From: Acidobacteriota bacterium
GTDB taxonomy: Bacteria > Acidobacteriota > Terriglobia > Terriglobales > Acidobacteriaceae
Reading direction: 5' to 3'
Assembly (NCBI GenBank): GCA_021781255.1
Contig: JAJXXG010000099.1
Span: 1 to 7,048 of the forward strand
Length of the DNA stretch: 7,048 bases
Below the pieces are notes generated by a model. That model had not been told where the DNA came from. It searched no databases and saw only the letters and a list, made by a program, of their open reading frames with translations. Below are positions 1 through 5,208 of the stretch, piece after piece. Positions within the stretch are counted from its first letter, which is position 1. The number at the start of each line of letters is the position of its first letter. The translations under genes and the position numbers were made by a program.

Positions 1-1
1 G

Positions 2-90
2 GCGATGAAGGTGCAGGAAGTGATCCTGCGCGCCATGGCGAAGAAGATAGGTTGATGGCAGGCAGCGGACGCCACGCTGAGAATTACCCA
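2..90 (+). pseudogene. Remnant of a transposase N-terminus (ISNCY-like), cut by the window edge
   Basis: Reading from base 2 gives AMKVQEVILRAMAKKIG and then a TGA at 53-55. If the stop is ignored the frame continues WQAAD. From memory, N-termini of ISNCY-type transposases/integrases contain a stretch like KVQEVILRAMAKKITWWQAAE, a helix-turn-helix DNA-binding start, so the stop falls where a tryptophan codon would be expected and the next five residues match again. After about base 70 the similarity is lost and no transposase body follows. I read this as a dead fragment of a mobile element. The ATG at 5 may be the original start, although the window edge hides what lies upstream. The family name is recalled, not searched. 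Alternatively it is the true C-terminus of an unrelated protein ending at 55. Confidence 0.45.
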
Positions 91-93
91 TGG

Positions 94-133
94 GCCCCGG
101 CGTCGGGGCGTCCCCACACTATATGCCGTGTGG
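94..133. repeat. Two adjacent GC-rich hairpins
   Basis: The first hairpin has arms gccccg (94-99) and cggggc (104-109) with a 4-nt loop. The second has arms ccacac (114-119) and gtgtgg (128-133) with an 8-nt loop. They lie between the transposase remnant and the stop of the minus-strand PNPOx-like gene. A weak ctttaat tract follows on the plus strand and no T-run follows on the minus strand, so a terminator role is possible but not shown. They could also be leftover ends of the decayed element. Confidence 0.3.
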
Positions 134-182
134 CTTTAATCCGCCCCGCCGGTCCGGAGAAAAACAGAGAACGGAATCGCGC

Positions 183-638
183 TTAAATGGTGAGCTTATC
201 TACATGCCCAAAGCCTTTGCCAAAATCCAGATACTCGATCTCGCTGGTGCGCAACCGAAACAAACAAAAATCCCCCATTGCATTCCGCTCGACCAGGTCT
301 TTGATGAAGGGGCTCCGAGCGCTCAAAGCGGCAAGCGCCCGTTTCAGGTCCTCAGGGTCTTCGATTGGGGCGGCTTTGCCAATATAGAGAACGCTCTTCC
401 ATCCGTTTAGTTCTTGATCCATTCGTTCCAAAAAGAACGATACTTTTGGGTTATCGATAATCGCATTCACCTTGGCCGCAGCCTTGCGCGACGAAAAGAC
501 AATATCGTCCTGGTCGAACGCAAAGGCTCCAAAGGTACGCTGCACCGGAACACCGTCGGCACGCACGTACGCGAGCACTCCGTAAGGGATATCCTTCACG
601 TATTGGGCAATCTCCTGCTTCAGCTCTTGGCCGCCCAT
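183..638 (-). CDS. Pyridoxamine 5'-phosphate oxidase-like FMN-binding split-barrel protein
   Basis: This is a 151-residue cytoplasmic protein that appears intact. The pattern fits the PNPOx-like split barrel: IPYGVLAYVRADGVPVQRT (about 17-35) forms the first strands, then DIVFSSRKAAAKVNAI (45-60) supplies the usual flavin-phosphate-side residues, then DNPKVSFFLE (62-71) and SVLYIGKA (82-89) as core strands. It ends with EIEYLDFGKGFGHV, a tail common in small members that bind FMN or heme/F420-type cofactors. Its substrate cannot be told from sequence, and at this length it is not a classical PdxH, which is about 210 residues. The ATG at 638 is chosen because AGGAGG lies 6 nt upstream; the in-frame TTG at 641 is too close to that site. 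It is transcribed away from the decayed gene at 725-906, and no clear terminator follows its stop. Confidence 0.85.
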   Translation of the reverse strand: MGGQELKQEIAQYVKDIPYGVLAYVRADGVPVQRTFGAFAFDQDDIVFSSRKAAAKVNAIIDNPKVSFFLERMDQELNGWKSVLYIGKAAPIEDPEDLKRALAALSARSPFIKDLVERNAMGDFCLFRLRTSEIEYLDFGKGFGHVDKLTI

Positions 639-724
639 CAATCTCCTCCTGGTAAAATGATTCCTTCTTTTAGCTTACATGATGGCAGGAAAGCGGATTC
701 TTCCCCGCTTGCCAGCGTAGTGCG

Positions 725-906
725 TCACGCAGATAACCACTCAGCGAGATCTCGGCGAGTCCAATACCGGCGTGGACTGGGCGGTGGCTGATCCTGTGCC
801 GGTTCGCCGGAGCCTTCCGCACGGACACACAGATACTTTTGCAGTTCGAGTTGGCGCTCTCAGCGCCGAAGTAGTCGATGCCGATGAAGCGAGAGAATTA
901 ATTCAT
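725..906 (-). pseudogene. Decayed copy 1 of a hypothetical IDYSGA/RRYWTRR-type gene
   Basis: From the ATG at 906 the frame meets TAA at 898-900 after two codons, then continues FSRFIGIDYFGAESANSNCK. Near base 850 the coding signal moves to another frame, which reads QPPPSPRRYWTRRDLAEWL (about 733-790) and stops at TGA 725-727. Together the pieces follow the order I recall for a conserved hypothetical protein of roughly 250 residues: IDYSGA, KGLRVY, PPPSPRRYWTRR, LAEWL. The C-terminal half is absent. An early stop, a frameshift and a truncation mean this is a pseudogene. Its first 20 residues after the stop match the copy at 1669-1818 at 13 of 20 positions. The function of the family is unknown to me. 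It lies 41 nt downstream of the zinc-ribbon gene on the same strand. Confidence 0.65.
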
Positions 907-947
907 CTCGCTTGCCATACACATGACGGAGCGGCTTTCACAGCCTT

Positions 948-1196
948 TTACGCTGCTTTAGCTGCTGCCCAGCGCTTCCTCTGAGCCACCGCAATGCGCC
1001 TCCGGGCTGCTGGGCTTAACTCGCGCCTTTCAGGCTTTTTTGCAGGGGCGGCGGTTATCGTTACGGGCGTCCTGCTTTCCTGTCTGCTCCGCTGGAACTC
1101 TCTCAGCACAGCACAGTCCCCGCAACGAGAGTCCCGGTAAAACAGGGCACCGCAGTAGCAGGGGGAACAGTAGCGGTCAAGCGTAGATAAATCCAT
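948..1196 (-). CDS. Small zinc-ribbon protein with basic C-terminal tail
   Basis: This is an 82-residue protein. Cys10-x2-Cys13 and Cys25-x2-Cys28, with an additional Cys15, form a typical four-cysteine zinc-ribbon spacing. The middle (about 29-55) is polar and proline/lysine-containing. The C-terminus, LSPAARRRIAVAQRKRW at about 60-76, is a strongly basic predicted helix of the kind found at the ends of small nucleic-acid-binding proteins. I infer DNA or RNA binding, but no specific family is recognised. The ATG at 1196 is well supported: AAAGGT stands about 6 nt upstream, inside the last codons of the 30-residue frame at 1200-1292, whose stop is only 3 nt before this start. That arrangement indicates translational coupling. 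A decayed gene follows 41 nt downstream on the same strand. Confidence 0.65.
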   Translation of the reverse strand: MDLSTLDRYCSPCYCGALFYRDSRCGDCAVLREFQRSRQESRTPVTITAAPAKKPERRELSPAARRRIAVAQRKRWAAAKAA

Positions 1197-1199
1197 GGG

Positions 1200-1292
1200 C
1201 TACCTTTCAGGGATCGGCATCACGCTGCATTCAATTGCGCCCGCTCCCGCGACCGACACCACGGCAACAGCCAACCAGATTGGTCTCTCCAT
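1200..1292 (-). CDS. Hydrophobic 30-residue peptide coupled to the zinc-ribbon gene
   Basis: The ATG at 1292 is preceded by GGAG with 5 nt spacing, a good ribosome binding site. The product starts MERPIWLAVAVVSVAGAGA and ends CSVMPIPER, then TAG at 1200-1202. Residues about 5-20 form one uninterrupted hydrophobic stretch, so it could be a tiny membrane peptide. IECS at the end of that stretch is not a good lipobox. Its last codons contain the AAAGGT that serves the next gene, whose ATG is 3 nt beyond the stop. It may therefore act as a leader peptide coupling translation of the 82-residue protein, whether or not the peptide itself works. No homologue is known to me. The size is below normal gene-calling limits, so this is an inference from start signals and gene spacing. 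Confidence 0.45.
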   Translation of the reverse strand: MERPIWLAVAVVSVAGAGAIECSVMPIPER

Positions 1293-1668
1293 GGTTTCTC
1301 CGGTCGATACGGCCAGTTTACACCCCTGCCTCCACCGTCCTTCCGACCTCTCCACTCTGCACTGGGCGCTATGGCTGTCGGAGGCACTTTTGGAGAATTA
1401 TTGCCCTAAAAAAACTTCACTCTGTGGTGCGTTTGGGGTAGGACAGAACTTTCTACCGAAGAGCAAGGTCAGAGGCTTGGCGGGAATCATCAAAGACGTT
1501 GTGTCGTGCGTCTGCATCCATTCCGCGATGCGCTGCTTGTCCGCTCGTCTGCCGTATCGGCTACACAGGGGCTGATTGTAAGCCGGCGATGAGCGTTGCG
1601 GTACCCGTGACGAAGTGCGCCTGCGGTGGTGAAAGCATTCCCCCGATTCCGCGTTGCAAGGTGACGGC
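1293..1668. other. Stretch without a convincing gene; possible degraded coding DNA
   Basis: No frame here combines a start site, a ribosome binding site and credible protein composition. On the minus strand around 1510-1560 one frame reads RYGRRADKQRIAEWM, loosely resembling RRYWTRRGLAEWL of the decayed gene family. It may be a far-diverged continuation of copy 2, displaced by about 80 bp and in another frame. Nothing else is recognised. Confidence 0.3.
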
Positions 1669-1818
1669 TCATCGTATGGCGGTGAGCCGCTTTTGCATCG
1701 ACCTAGCTTGTTGGGCGGCAGAACGCTCGGCCATGTACACACGCAGCCCCTTGCAACTTGAGTCTGCGATCTCAGCGCCGGAGTAATCGATGACGAGGCA
1801 GCGTGAGAATTGGGGCAT
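1669..1818 (-). pseudogene. Decayed copy 2 of the IDYSGA-type hypothetical gene (N-terminal fragment)
   Basis: The ATG at 1818 has GAGG about 8 nt upstream. It reads MPQFSRCLVIDYSGAE, then CKGLRVYMAE, then an unrelated tail ending at TAG 1669-1671, giving 49 residues. The first 35 residues match the start of the family as I remember it (IDYSGA, KGLRVYMAE) and match copy 1 at 725-906 (FSR, IDY, GAE, CK conserved). The expected PPPSPRRYWTRR segment does not follow in frame, so this is a truncated fragment. A vague echo of it may lie at 1510-1560. An alternative start at 1875 adds 19 residues without family resemblance. The fragment sits directly downstream of the minus-strand terminator at 1900-1942, so it would need its own promoter. 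Confidence 0.6.
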
Positions 1819-1899
1819 TGCGGTTTCCTCTATTTCGAAATGAAAAATGCAGCCGCCGGATTCCATCTGAAGCACATCATCTATCAGATACTCTGCTTC

Positions 1900-1942
1900 A
1901 CAAAAAACAACGACGGCCTGGTCACATTACCCAGGCCGTCGT
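1900..1942 (-). terminator. Strong intrinsic terminator
   Basis: There is a perfect 12-bp stem, acgacggcctgg (1910-1921) with ccaggccgtcgt (1931-1942), and a 9-nt loop. On the minus strand it is followed by tgttttttg, complementary to the A-run at 1902-1907. It lies 62 nt after the stop of the small membrane-protein frame at 2004-2195 and so probably ends that transcript. The stem could also act weakly on the plus strand, but no T-run follows there. Confidence 0.8.
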
Positions 1943-2003
1943 GCTGCTGTGGATTCATTGGGCTAAGGCCATCGTGCTGCCGCGATTTCCCGAGCACTTT
2001 TAC

Positions 2004-2195
2004 TCATGCTCCAAAGCCGCGAACCTTCGATGGCTCTGCCCGTTCAACCGGGCTCTTCAAGCGACTCAATCGTCGCTTCATGTGAAGTATCGCCGTCCTC
2101 TGGTTCGGGGCAATGGCTACAATTGCCGTAAAGAATGCGATCGCGACCCATGCGGTAATGCCTTCGCTTTGGGGCGATCCTGGGTTCTGGAGCAC
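2004..2195 (-). CDS. Possible small single-pass membrane protein
   Basis: This is a 63-residue frame from a GTG at 2195 to TGA at 2004-2006. Residues about 13-29 (ITAWVAIAFFTAIVAIA) form one transmembrane segment, followed by a strongly basic stretch (HMKRRLSRLK) that would lie in the cytoplasm by the positive-inside rule. The ribosome binding site is weak (AGGG about 5 nt upstream). Support comes from context: a promoter-like pair at 2287-2316 upstream and a strong terminator at 1900-1942 downstream, both on this strand. I know no homologue. It could instead be the degraded end of a larger membrane protein. Confidence 0.4.
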   Translation of the reverse strand: MLQNPGSPQSEGITAWVAIAFFTAIVAIAPNQRTAILHMKRRLSRLKSPVERAEPSKVRGFGA

Positions 2196-2286
2196 AATGC
2201 CCTAGCCCACGGTCATTTCACGGGATGTAATGCCATTAGGACTTTTCTGCATCGTTTGAGCAGCGGCCTCCCTCCCGTCCGAGAAT

Positions 2287-2316
2287 AATTTAGCTCCGTT
2301 TTCATAGAGGAGTCAA
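2287..2316 (-). promoter_or_regulatory. Candidate sigma-70-type promoter
   Basis: On the minus strand TTGACT (complement of 2311-2316) and TAAATT (complement of 2287-2292) are separated by 18 bp. The first box matches the -35 consensus at 5 of 6 positions and the second matches the -10 consensus at 4 of 6. It points toward the small membrane-protein frame about 90 nt downstream. Confidence 0.35.
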
Positions 2317-2490
2317 CAAGCCGGAAAGGCGAAGCGTACTGTCCGTCGCCTCAATCCAGCAGTTTCTTCGAAGTTGTCTCAGACCGGCACAATCAACCCC
2401 GGACTGTTGTCTCGCGTGTTCCCCGACGCTCTATTCGCCTTCCAAGCTTCCATTCCCTCGGGCGCAGGAGTGGCGCAGAGCCAGTGGCGC
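2317..2490. other. Spacer with no recognised gene
   Basis: Together with 2196-2316 this makes about 320 bases between the small membrane-protein frame and the metalloprotease. The metalloprotease frame is open back to a TAG at 2291-2293, but contains no ATG, GTG or TTG before 2516 and no protein-like composition that I can recognise. Apart from the promoter-like sites listed, I see nothing here. Confidence 0.4.
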
Positions 2491-2496
2491 GATAAT
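2491..2496 (+). promoter_or_regulatory. Candidate -10 box just upstream of the metalloprotease
   Basis: GATAAT matches the -10 consensus at 5 of 6 positions and lies 19 nt before the ATG at 2516. No good -35 box is visible at 16-18 bp. If used, the transcript would begin near 2503 with a leader of about 13 nt and no Shine-Dalgarno sequence, which is nearly leaderless. Confidence 0.3.
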
Positions 2497-2515
2497 TGGC
2501 ACACAAGCTTTCGTC

Positions 2516-3082
2516 ATGTTTACCGACAGACCTCCTCAAGGCAAAGACCGGACAGGCTTTTGGGAGAGCGACCGCATCAATACCCTCAACCTGCCACAGG
2601 ACGCCGGTCTGCTGCCGGAGATTGCGAAGATTATTGAAGCAGCCATGCAGACAGGCGAGACGAGGGGAGTTCGAGTGGCTTGTGCCAGGTTCCTTTCAGA
2701 AGCTTCCCGCATTTATCGGGTGCCAGAGTGCGGCGTCCGTGTTCTCGCAGCACGACCGATTAAAGGGCGCGAATGGACGTATGAGCTTTTCGGCGACTAC
2801 GACCCGAAGACGATGCTCATACGGTTATGGATGCGGACCGCAAAGAAAAAAGAAGTCACATCGTTTGGGACATTTCTGAGCACGCTGTGCCACGAATTCT
2901 GTCACCACATCGACTACCACTTGTTCAAGTTCGGTGATTCGTGGCACACGCGGGGCTTCTACGAGCGCACCGCCGTTCTCTACCATCATGCGAAAGGGAC
3001 GCCATTCAAGAGGCTCTTTTGGGCTTCGGCGGGGAAAGAACGCTGGCGCATTGACTGGCCGAGGACGAAAAGGGGCGGGTGA
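2516..3082 (+). CDS. HExxH zinc metalloprotease-like protein (SprT-like, conserved hypothetical)
   Basis: This is a 188-residue protein without signal peptide or membrane segment, so probably cytoplasmic. The motif HEFCHH at 126-131 contains HExxH (His126, Glu127, His130), the zinc-binding and catalytic signature of gluzincin/SprT-type metallopeptidases. The following DSWHTRGFYERTAVLYHH (141-158) is well placed to supply a third ligand, such as His144 or Glu150. An N-terminal helical part (26-70, LPEIAKIIEAA and ARFLSEASRIY) precedes a beta-rich part (YELFGDYDPKTMLIRLWM, 89-106). From memory, very similar proteins with LSTLCHEFCHH occur as conserved hypotheticals in Acidobacteriota, and this one looks full length. 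Substrates are unknown. ATG 2516 is the first usable start in the frame, although no Shine-Dalgarno sequence precedes it. It is convergent with the PEBP gene, with 15 nt between the stops. Confidence 0.75.
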   Translation: MFTDRPPQGKDRTGFWESDRINTLNLPQDAGLLPEIAKIIEAAMQTGETRGVRVACARFLSEASRIYRVPECGVRVLAARPIKGREWTYELFGDYDPKTMLIRLWMRTAKKKEVTSFGTFLSTLCHEFCHHIDYHLFKFGDSWHTRGFYERTAVLYHHAKGTPFKRLFWASAGKERWRIDWPRTKRGG

Positions 3083-3106
3083 CGGGCTTACGGTTCCCTA
3101 CCGCCC
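3067..3106 (-). terminator. Possible terminator shared by the convergent gene ends
   Basis: GC-rich arms at 3072-3080 and 3100-3106 can pair with one bulged base, and on the minus strand CCCC is followed by TTTT (complement of 3068-3071). The stem includes bases of both stop codons of the metalloprotease and PEBP genes. The loop is about 19 nt and the T-run short, so efficiency is doubtful. Confidence 0.3.
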
Positions 3107-3559
3107 GTATTTGCCCATGAGTTCTGCTTGTGCCAGCACATGTCCCTTCATCGCCCGTTCCAGTTCGTCTTTGGTCGCTCCCGATTTCAGGTCGAGCTTT
3201 GCATCAAGAGCGTACACCTTGAAGAAATAACGGTGTGGCTTTCCCGGAGGCGGACACGGCCCTCCGTACCCTATACGCCGGAAATCGTTCCGGCCTTGGC
3301 GAGTGCCATCACCGAGGGTTTCGTCTTTCGGCACGCCCTTGGGCAGTCCCATGCTTTGCACCGGGATATTCCAGATGAGCCAGTGCGTCCATGTGCCGAC
3401 CGGAGCGTCAGGGTCGTCGGCTATCAACGCGAATGACTGCACTCCGGCAGGAGCACCCGACCATGACAAGTCGGGTGAAGTGTCAGCCCCGTCGCAGGTG
3501 TAGTTCCCGGGAATTGCACCACCCGGTGAGAATGCTTTCGTGGTAACCGTGATTGACAT
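3098..3559 (-). CDS. PEBP-family (YbhB/YbcL, Raf kinase inhibitor-like) protein
   Basis: This is a 153-residue protein, the normal length for bacterial PEBP-family proteins, with no signal peptide, so probably cytoplasmic. The family signatures are all present and in order: PGNYTCDGADTSPDLSW (17-33), DDPDAPVGTWTHWLIWNIP (48-66) containing the DPDAP and GTWTHW anion-pocket residues, and GYGGPCPPPGKPHRYFFKVY (97-116) with the GxPPxxxxHRY core including His109. The conserved aspartate and histidine residues of the ligand pocket look intact. Biochemical roles of bacterial members are poorly defined, and binding of a phosphate-like or lipid ligand is inferred from the fold. The ATG at 3559 is preceded by AGGAGGT with 6 nt spacing. 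It lies 31 nt downstream of the membrane-protein gene on the same strand, probably co-transcribed. Confidence 0.93.
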   Translation of the reverse strand: MSITVTTKAFSPGGAIPGNYTCDGADTSPDLSWSGAPAGVQSFALIADDPDAPVGTWTHWLIWNIPVQSMGLPKGVPKDETLGDGTRQGRNDFRRIGYGGPCPPPGKPHRYFFKVYALDAKLDLKSGATKDELERAMKGHVLAQAELMGKYGR

Positions 3560-3590
3560 TGTGCCACCTCCTCGATTGTCGATGTATCCG

Positions 3591-4250
3591 CTAGGTGCTC
3601 CCCTTGATAGTCCAAACGACCAGGGTAGCTATGCCGACATTCCTCAAGCCCTCCACAATTGAAACCGGCACGTCACGGTGGACCTCTCTCCCGCTTTCAT
3701 CGAGCAGCAGATAAACCCTAAGAATACTTCTGGCTTCCCCTTTACTGGCTGACTCTCCCTCATCCCACCACTGCCTCACCTTCTCTGGCGCAAGAATGGA
3801 TTTGAATACCTGGGCATGGTCAGTTGCCTTACACGGCGATGAGCCAAGGGTATGCCCGGCCTCGCCAAGCGTCTCCACCCGGCTGACACGAACTGATGAG
3901 TCTCGGAGGGTTACGAGTAATTCGAGCGGGACTTCTCCCATGGCTTCACCCTCAACGGAGACGGATACACCCAGAGCCTGAGCCTGTAAGGATTCCTGCT
4001 GCTCCTCCTCCGGCTGCACCCGAGTATCGCGGCGTGAAAACTTATTACTGACTTGCTCAATGCGCTGAGGGTTCTCCTCCACCCGTGGTAGTGCGTCCTT
4101 GGGAGTTGCCTTCTTGGAGTGGAAAACAGCAAAGATGGCAGCTAGGGCACTCACCAGGCTCACTATTACGGCGACGATACTCAAAATAAAGCTCAGGTGA
4201 GCGATCGTGTCAGTATCCAGCTTGATAAGCATCAAGATGTCATCGGCCAT
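3591..4250 (-). CDS. Single-pass membrane protein of unknown function
   Basis: This is a 219-residue protein. Residues 19-43 (from LSFILSIVAVIVSLVSALAA onward) form one clear transmembrane segment after a short N-terminus, followed by HSKK, which suggests the C-terminal part is cytoplasmic. A polar linker rich in Glu and Gln (about 57-88, with EEEQQES) leads to a soluble region of about 130 residues with alternating hydrophobic strands (LGVSVSVEGEA, VPLELLVTLRDSSVRVSRVE, ARSILRVYLLLDESGREVH, IATLVVWTIKGS), which looks like a beta-rich domain. No catalytic motif or family is recognised. The ATG at 4250 is chosen because the TM segment then lies close to the N-terminus and GGCGG lies upstream. 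The frame stays open to 4370, but the added 40 residues do not look protein-like. It precedes the PEBP gene by 31 nt. Confidence 0.65.
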   Translation of the reverse strand: MADDILMLIKLDTDTIAHLSFILSIVAVIVSLVSALAAIFAVFHSKKATPKDALPRVEENPQRIEQVSNKFSRRDTRVQPEEEQQESLQAQALGVSVSVEGEAMGEVPLELLVTLRDSSVRVSRVETLGEAGHTLGSSPCKATDHAQVFKSILAPEKVRQWWDEGESASKGEARSILRVYLLLDESGREVHRDVPVSIVEGLRNVGIATLVVWTIKGST

Positions 4251-4566
4251 AGGGTCACCGCCTTCGCCGTGCTGCAAAGCGGACACAGTTCGAGGTGCAG
4301 TATGCTTCCGCCTTGAATTTTGCCGTGATTGTACCGCAAGTACCGATATAGCAGGGCTACACACGAACAATCAGGCTCGGATCATTATTTCTCACATTAC
4401 CGACTTCCCGGTTCACCTTCCACGCCTTCATCTCTTCAGCCTGGTACCGTCGGAGCAGGTCAACGGGAGCCATTCGCTGCGTGATTGGGATCACACGCGA
4501 TTGTGCCTGGTGGACTTCATTCCGGCACATTTGGTGCCATAATGCACGCAGACGGAGGATTGAGCC
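4251..4566. other. Divergent intergenic region
   Basis: This 316-base stretch separates the minus-strand membrane protein from the plus-strand 61-residue gene and should hold both promoters. A TACAAT on the minus strand (complement of 4328-4333) and a CATAAT on the plus strand (4538-4543, 23 nt before ATG 4567) are possible -10 boxes, but neither has a good -35 partner. A minus-strand frame here reads VDLLRRYQAEEMKAWKVNRE around 4390-4470 and looks somewhat protein-like, but it has no ribosome binding site. Confidence 0.35.
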
Positions 4567-4752
4567 ATGGAACAACTCATACAACTCAATCTGCACATCG
4601 ACAGCGAGAAGCCTGAAGCGGAGCATCTTCCAAAACCTGAGGACAAAGATTCCGTTGAACGTGAGAAGAGATTGAACCGAATTGCCAACATGACCGCGCA
4701 CAAGGCGGCAAAAGAATTCGCCCGCCAAAGGTTGGGTATTTTTTCCAAGTGA
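4567..4752 (+). CDS. Small charged protein of unknown function
   Basis: This is a 61-residue protein. The ATG at 4567 has GGAGG 8 nt upstream, a strong ribosome binding site. The N-terminus (MEQLIQLNLHID) is followed by an acidic, lysine-rich linker (about 13-34, EKPEAEHLPKPEDKDSVERE) and a basic C-terminal helix (about 35-61) with HKAAKEFARQRLGIFSK. There is no signal peptide, membrane segment or cysteine. The composition fits a small soluble protein that is partly disordered and perhaps binds a partner through its C-terminal helix. I do not recognise a family. A CATAAT box 23 nt upstream could be its -10. No terminator follows at once; the next on this strand is at 4927-4964, 175 nt downstream. 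Confidence 0.6.
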   Translation: MEQLIQLNLHIDSEKPEAEHLPKPEDKDSVEREKRLNRIANMTAHKAAKEFARQRLGIFSK

Positions 4753-4863
4753 CAGGGTACGGCAATTCTGGTACTAATCCGGGGTTGGGTGGAGACCGCC
4801 GCTGTCCGCACGTGCAATCAGATGCGTAAGTGTTCTCGCAAGGGGACTTCTATGTTCTCGTAT

Positions 4864-4964
4864 TTGACAGCCGCAGGACAAGGGTCTAGTCCTCCCTCCG
4901 GCAGTGCTCCCTGGATTTGCGCTTATGCGAAGCCCCGTCAGCAATGGCGGGGTTTCGCTTTTTT
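4864..4964 (+). ncRNA. Candidate short transcript (TTGACA box to intrinsic terminator)
   Basis: A perfect -35 consensus TTGACA lies at 4864-4869. The best -10 candidate, TCTAGT (4885-4890), is only 4 of 6 and the spacer is short at 15 bp. A strong terminator at 4927-4964 would give an RNA of roughly 65-70 nt. No known RNA family is recognised. The terminator could instead belong to the 61-residue gene upstream, so this is a weak proposal. Confidence 0.2.
4927..4964 (+). terminator. Intrinsic terminator
   Basis: An 11-bp stem pairs gcgaagccccg (4927-4937) with cggggtttcgc (4948-4958), with one G-U pair and a 10-nt loop. It is followed directly by six T residues (4959-4964), the classic form of a rho-independent terminator on the plus strand. 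It probably ends transcription from the 61-residue gene or from a short RNA between them. Confidence 0.85.
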
Positions 4965-5146
4965 GAGTTCGTGGCCTCTACGACAGAATTCCTATATATA
5001 GCCCCACCCGGAGCATGTTTTCGCCACAAGCCGTCAGAAATATTTTCCGGTCGCCGGTGAGGAGGCCACATCGAGCCGGAGAGACGCTACCGGCCCGGCG
5101 CTGATGGAGGATGCGTCTGTCGGGTGCGATTCCACCTTCTACCTTG

Positions 5147-5160
5147 GGACTCTGGAGTCC
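5147..5160. repeat. 14-bp palindrome
   Basis: GGACTC, two bases, GAGTCC form a perfect inverted repeat with a 2-nt centre. This is better suited to binding a dimeric protein than to forming an RNA hairpin. No promoter is evident beside it, so it may be chance. Confidence 0.2.
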
Positions 5161-5208
5161 AACTCTTATGAGATGAAGCGAACGACAACGACCATTGAGG
5201 CTGGTGGT

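Noticed and set aside
1803..2288. Plus-strand open frame of about 160 codons
   Set aside because: It runs through the inverted repeat of the terminator at 1910-1942 and opposite a pseudogene and a minus-strand frame; its composition (many Cys, His, Arg) and lack of a ribosome binding site argue against coding.
4251..4370. 40-residue N-terminal extension of the membrane protein
   Set aside because: Composition is unlike a protein (many Arg, Ser, Cys), it would place the membrane segment unusually far from the start, and the ATG at 4250 is better placed.
4357..4533. Minus-strand frame with a protein-like C-terminus (LLRRYQAEEMKAWKVNRE)
   Set aside because: It reads plausibly for about 50 residues but has no ribosome binding site before the internal ATG, and its longer form overlaps the better supported 61-aa gene on the other strand.
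5110..5145. Sequence resembling a tRNA T-arm (ggtgcgattcc)
   Set aside because: The T-loop lacks the invariant TTC, and no acceptor, D-arm or anticodon arm can be built around it.
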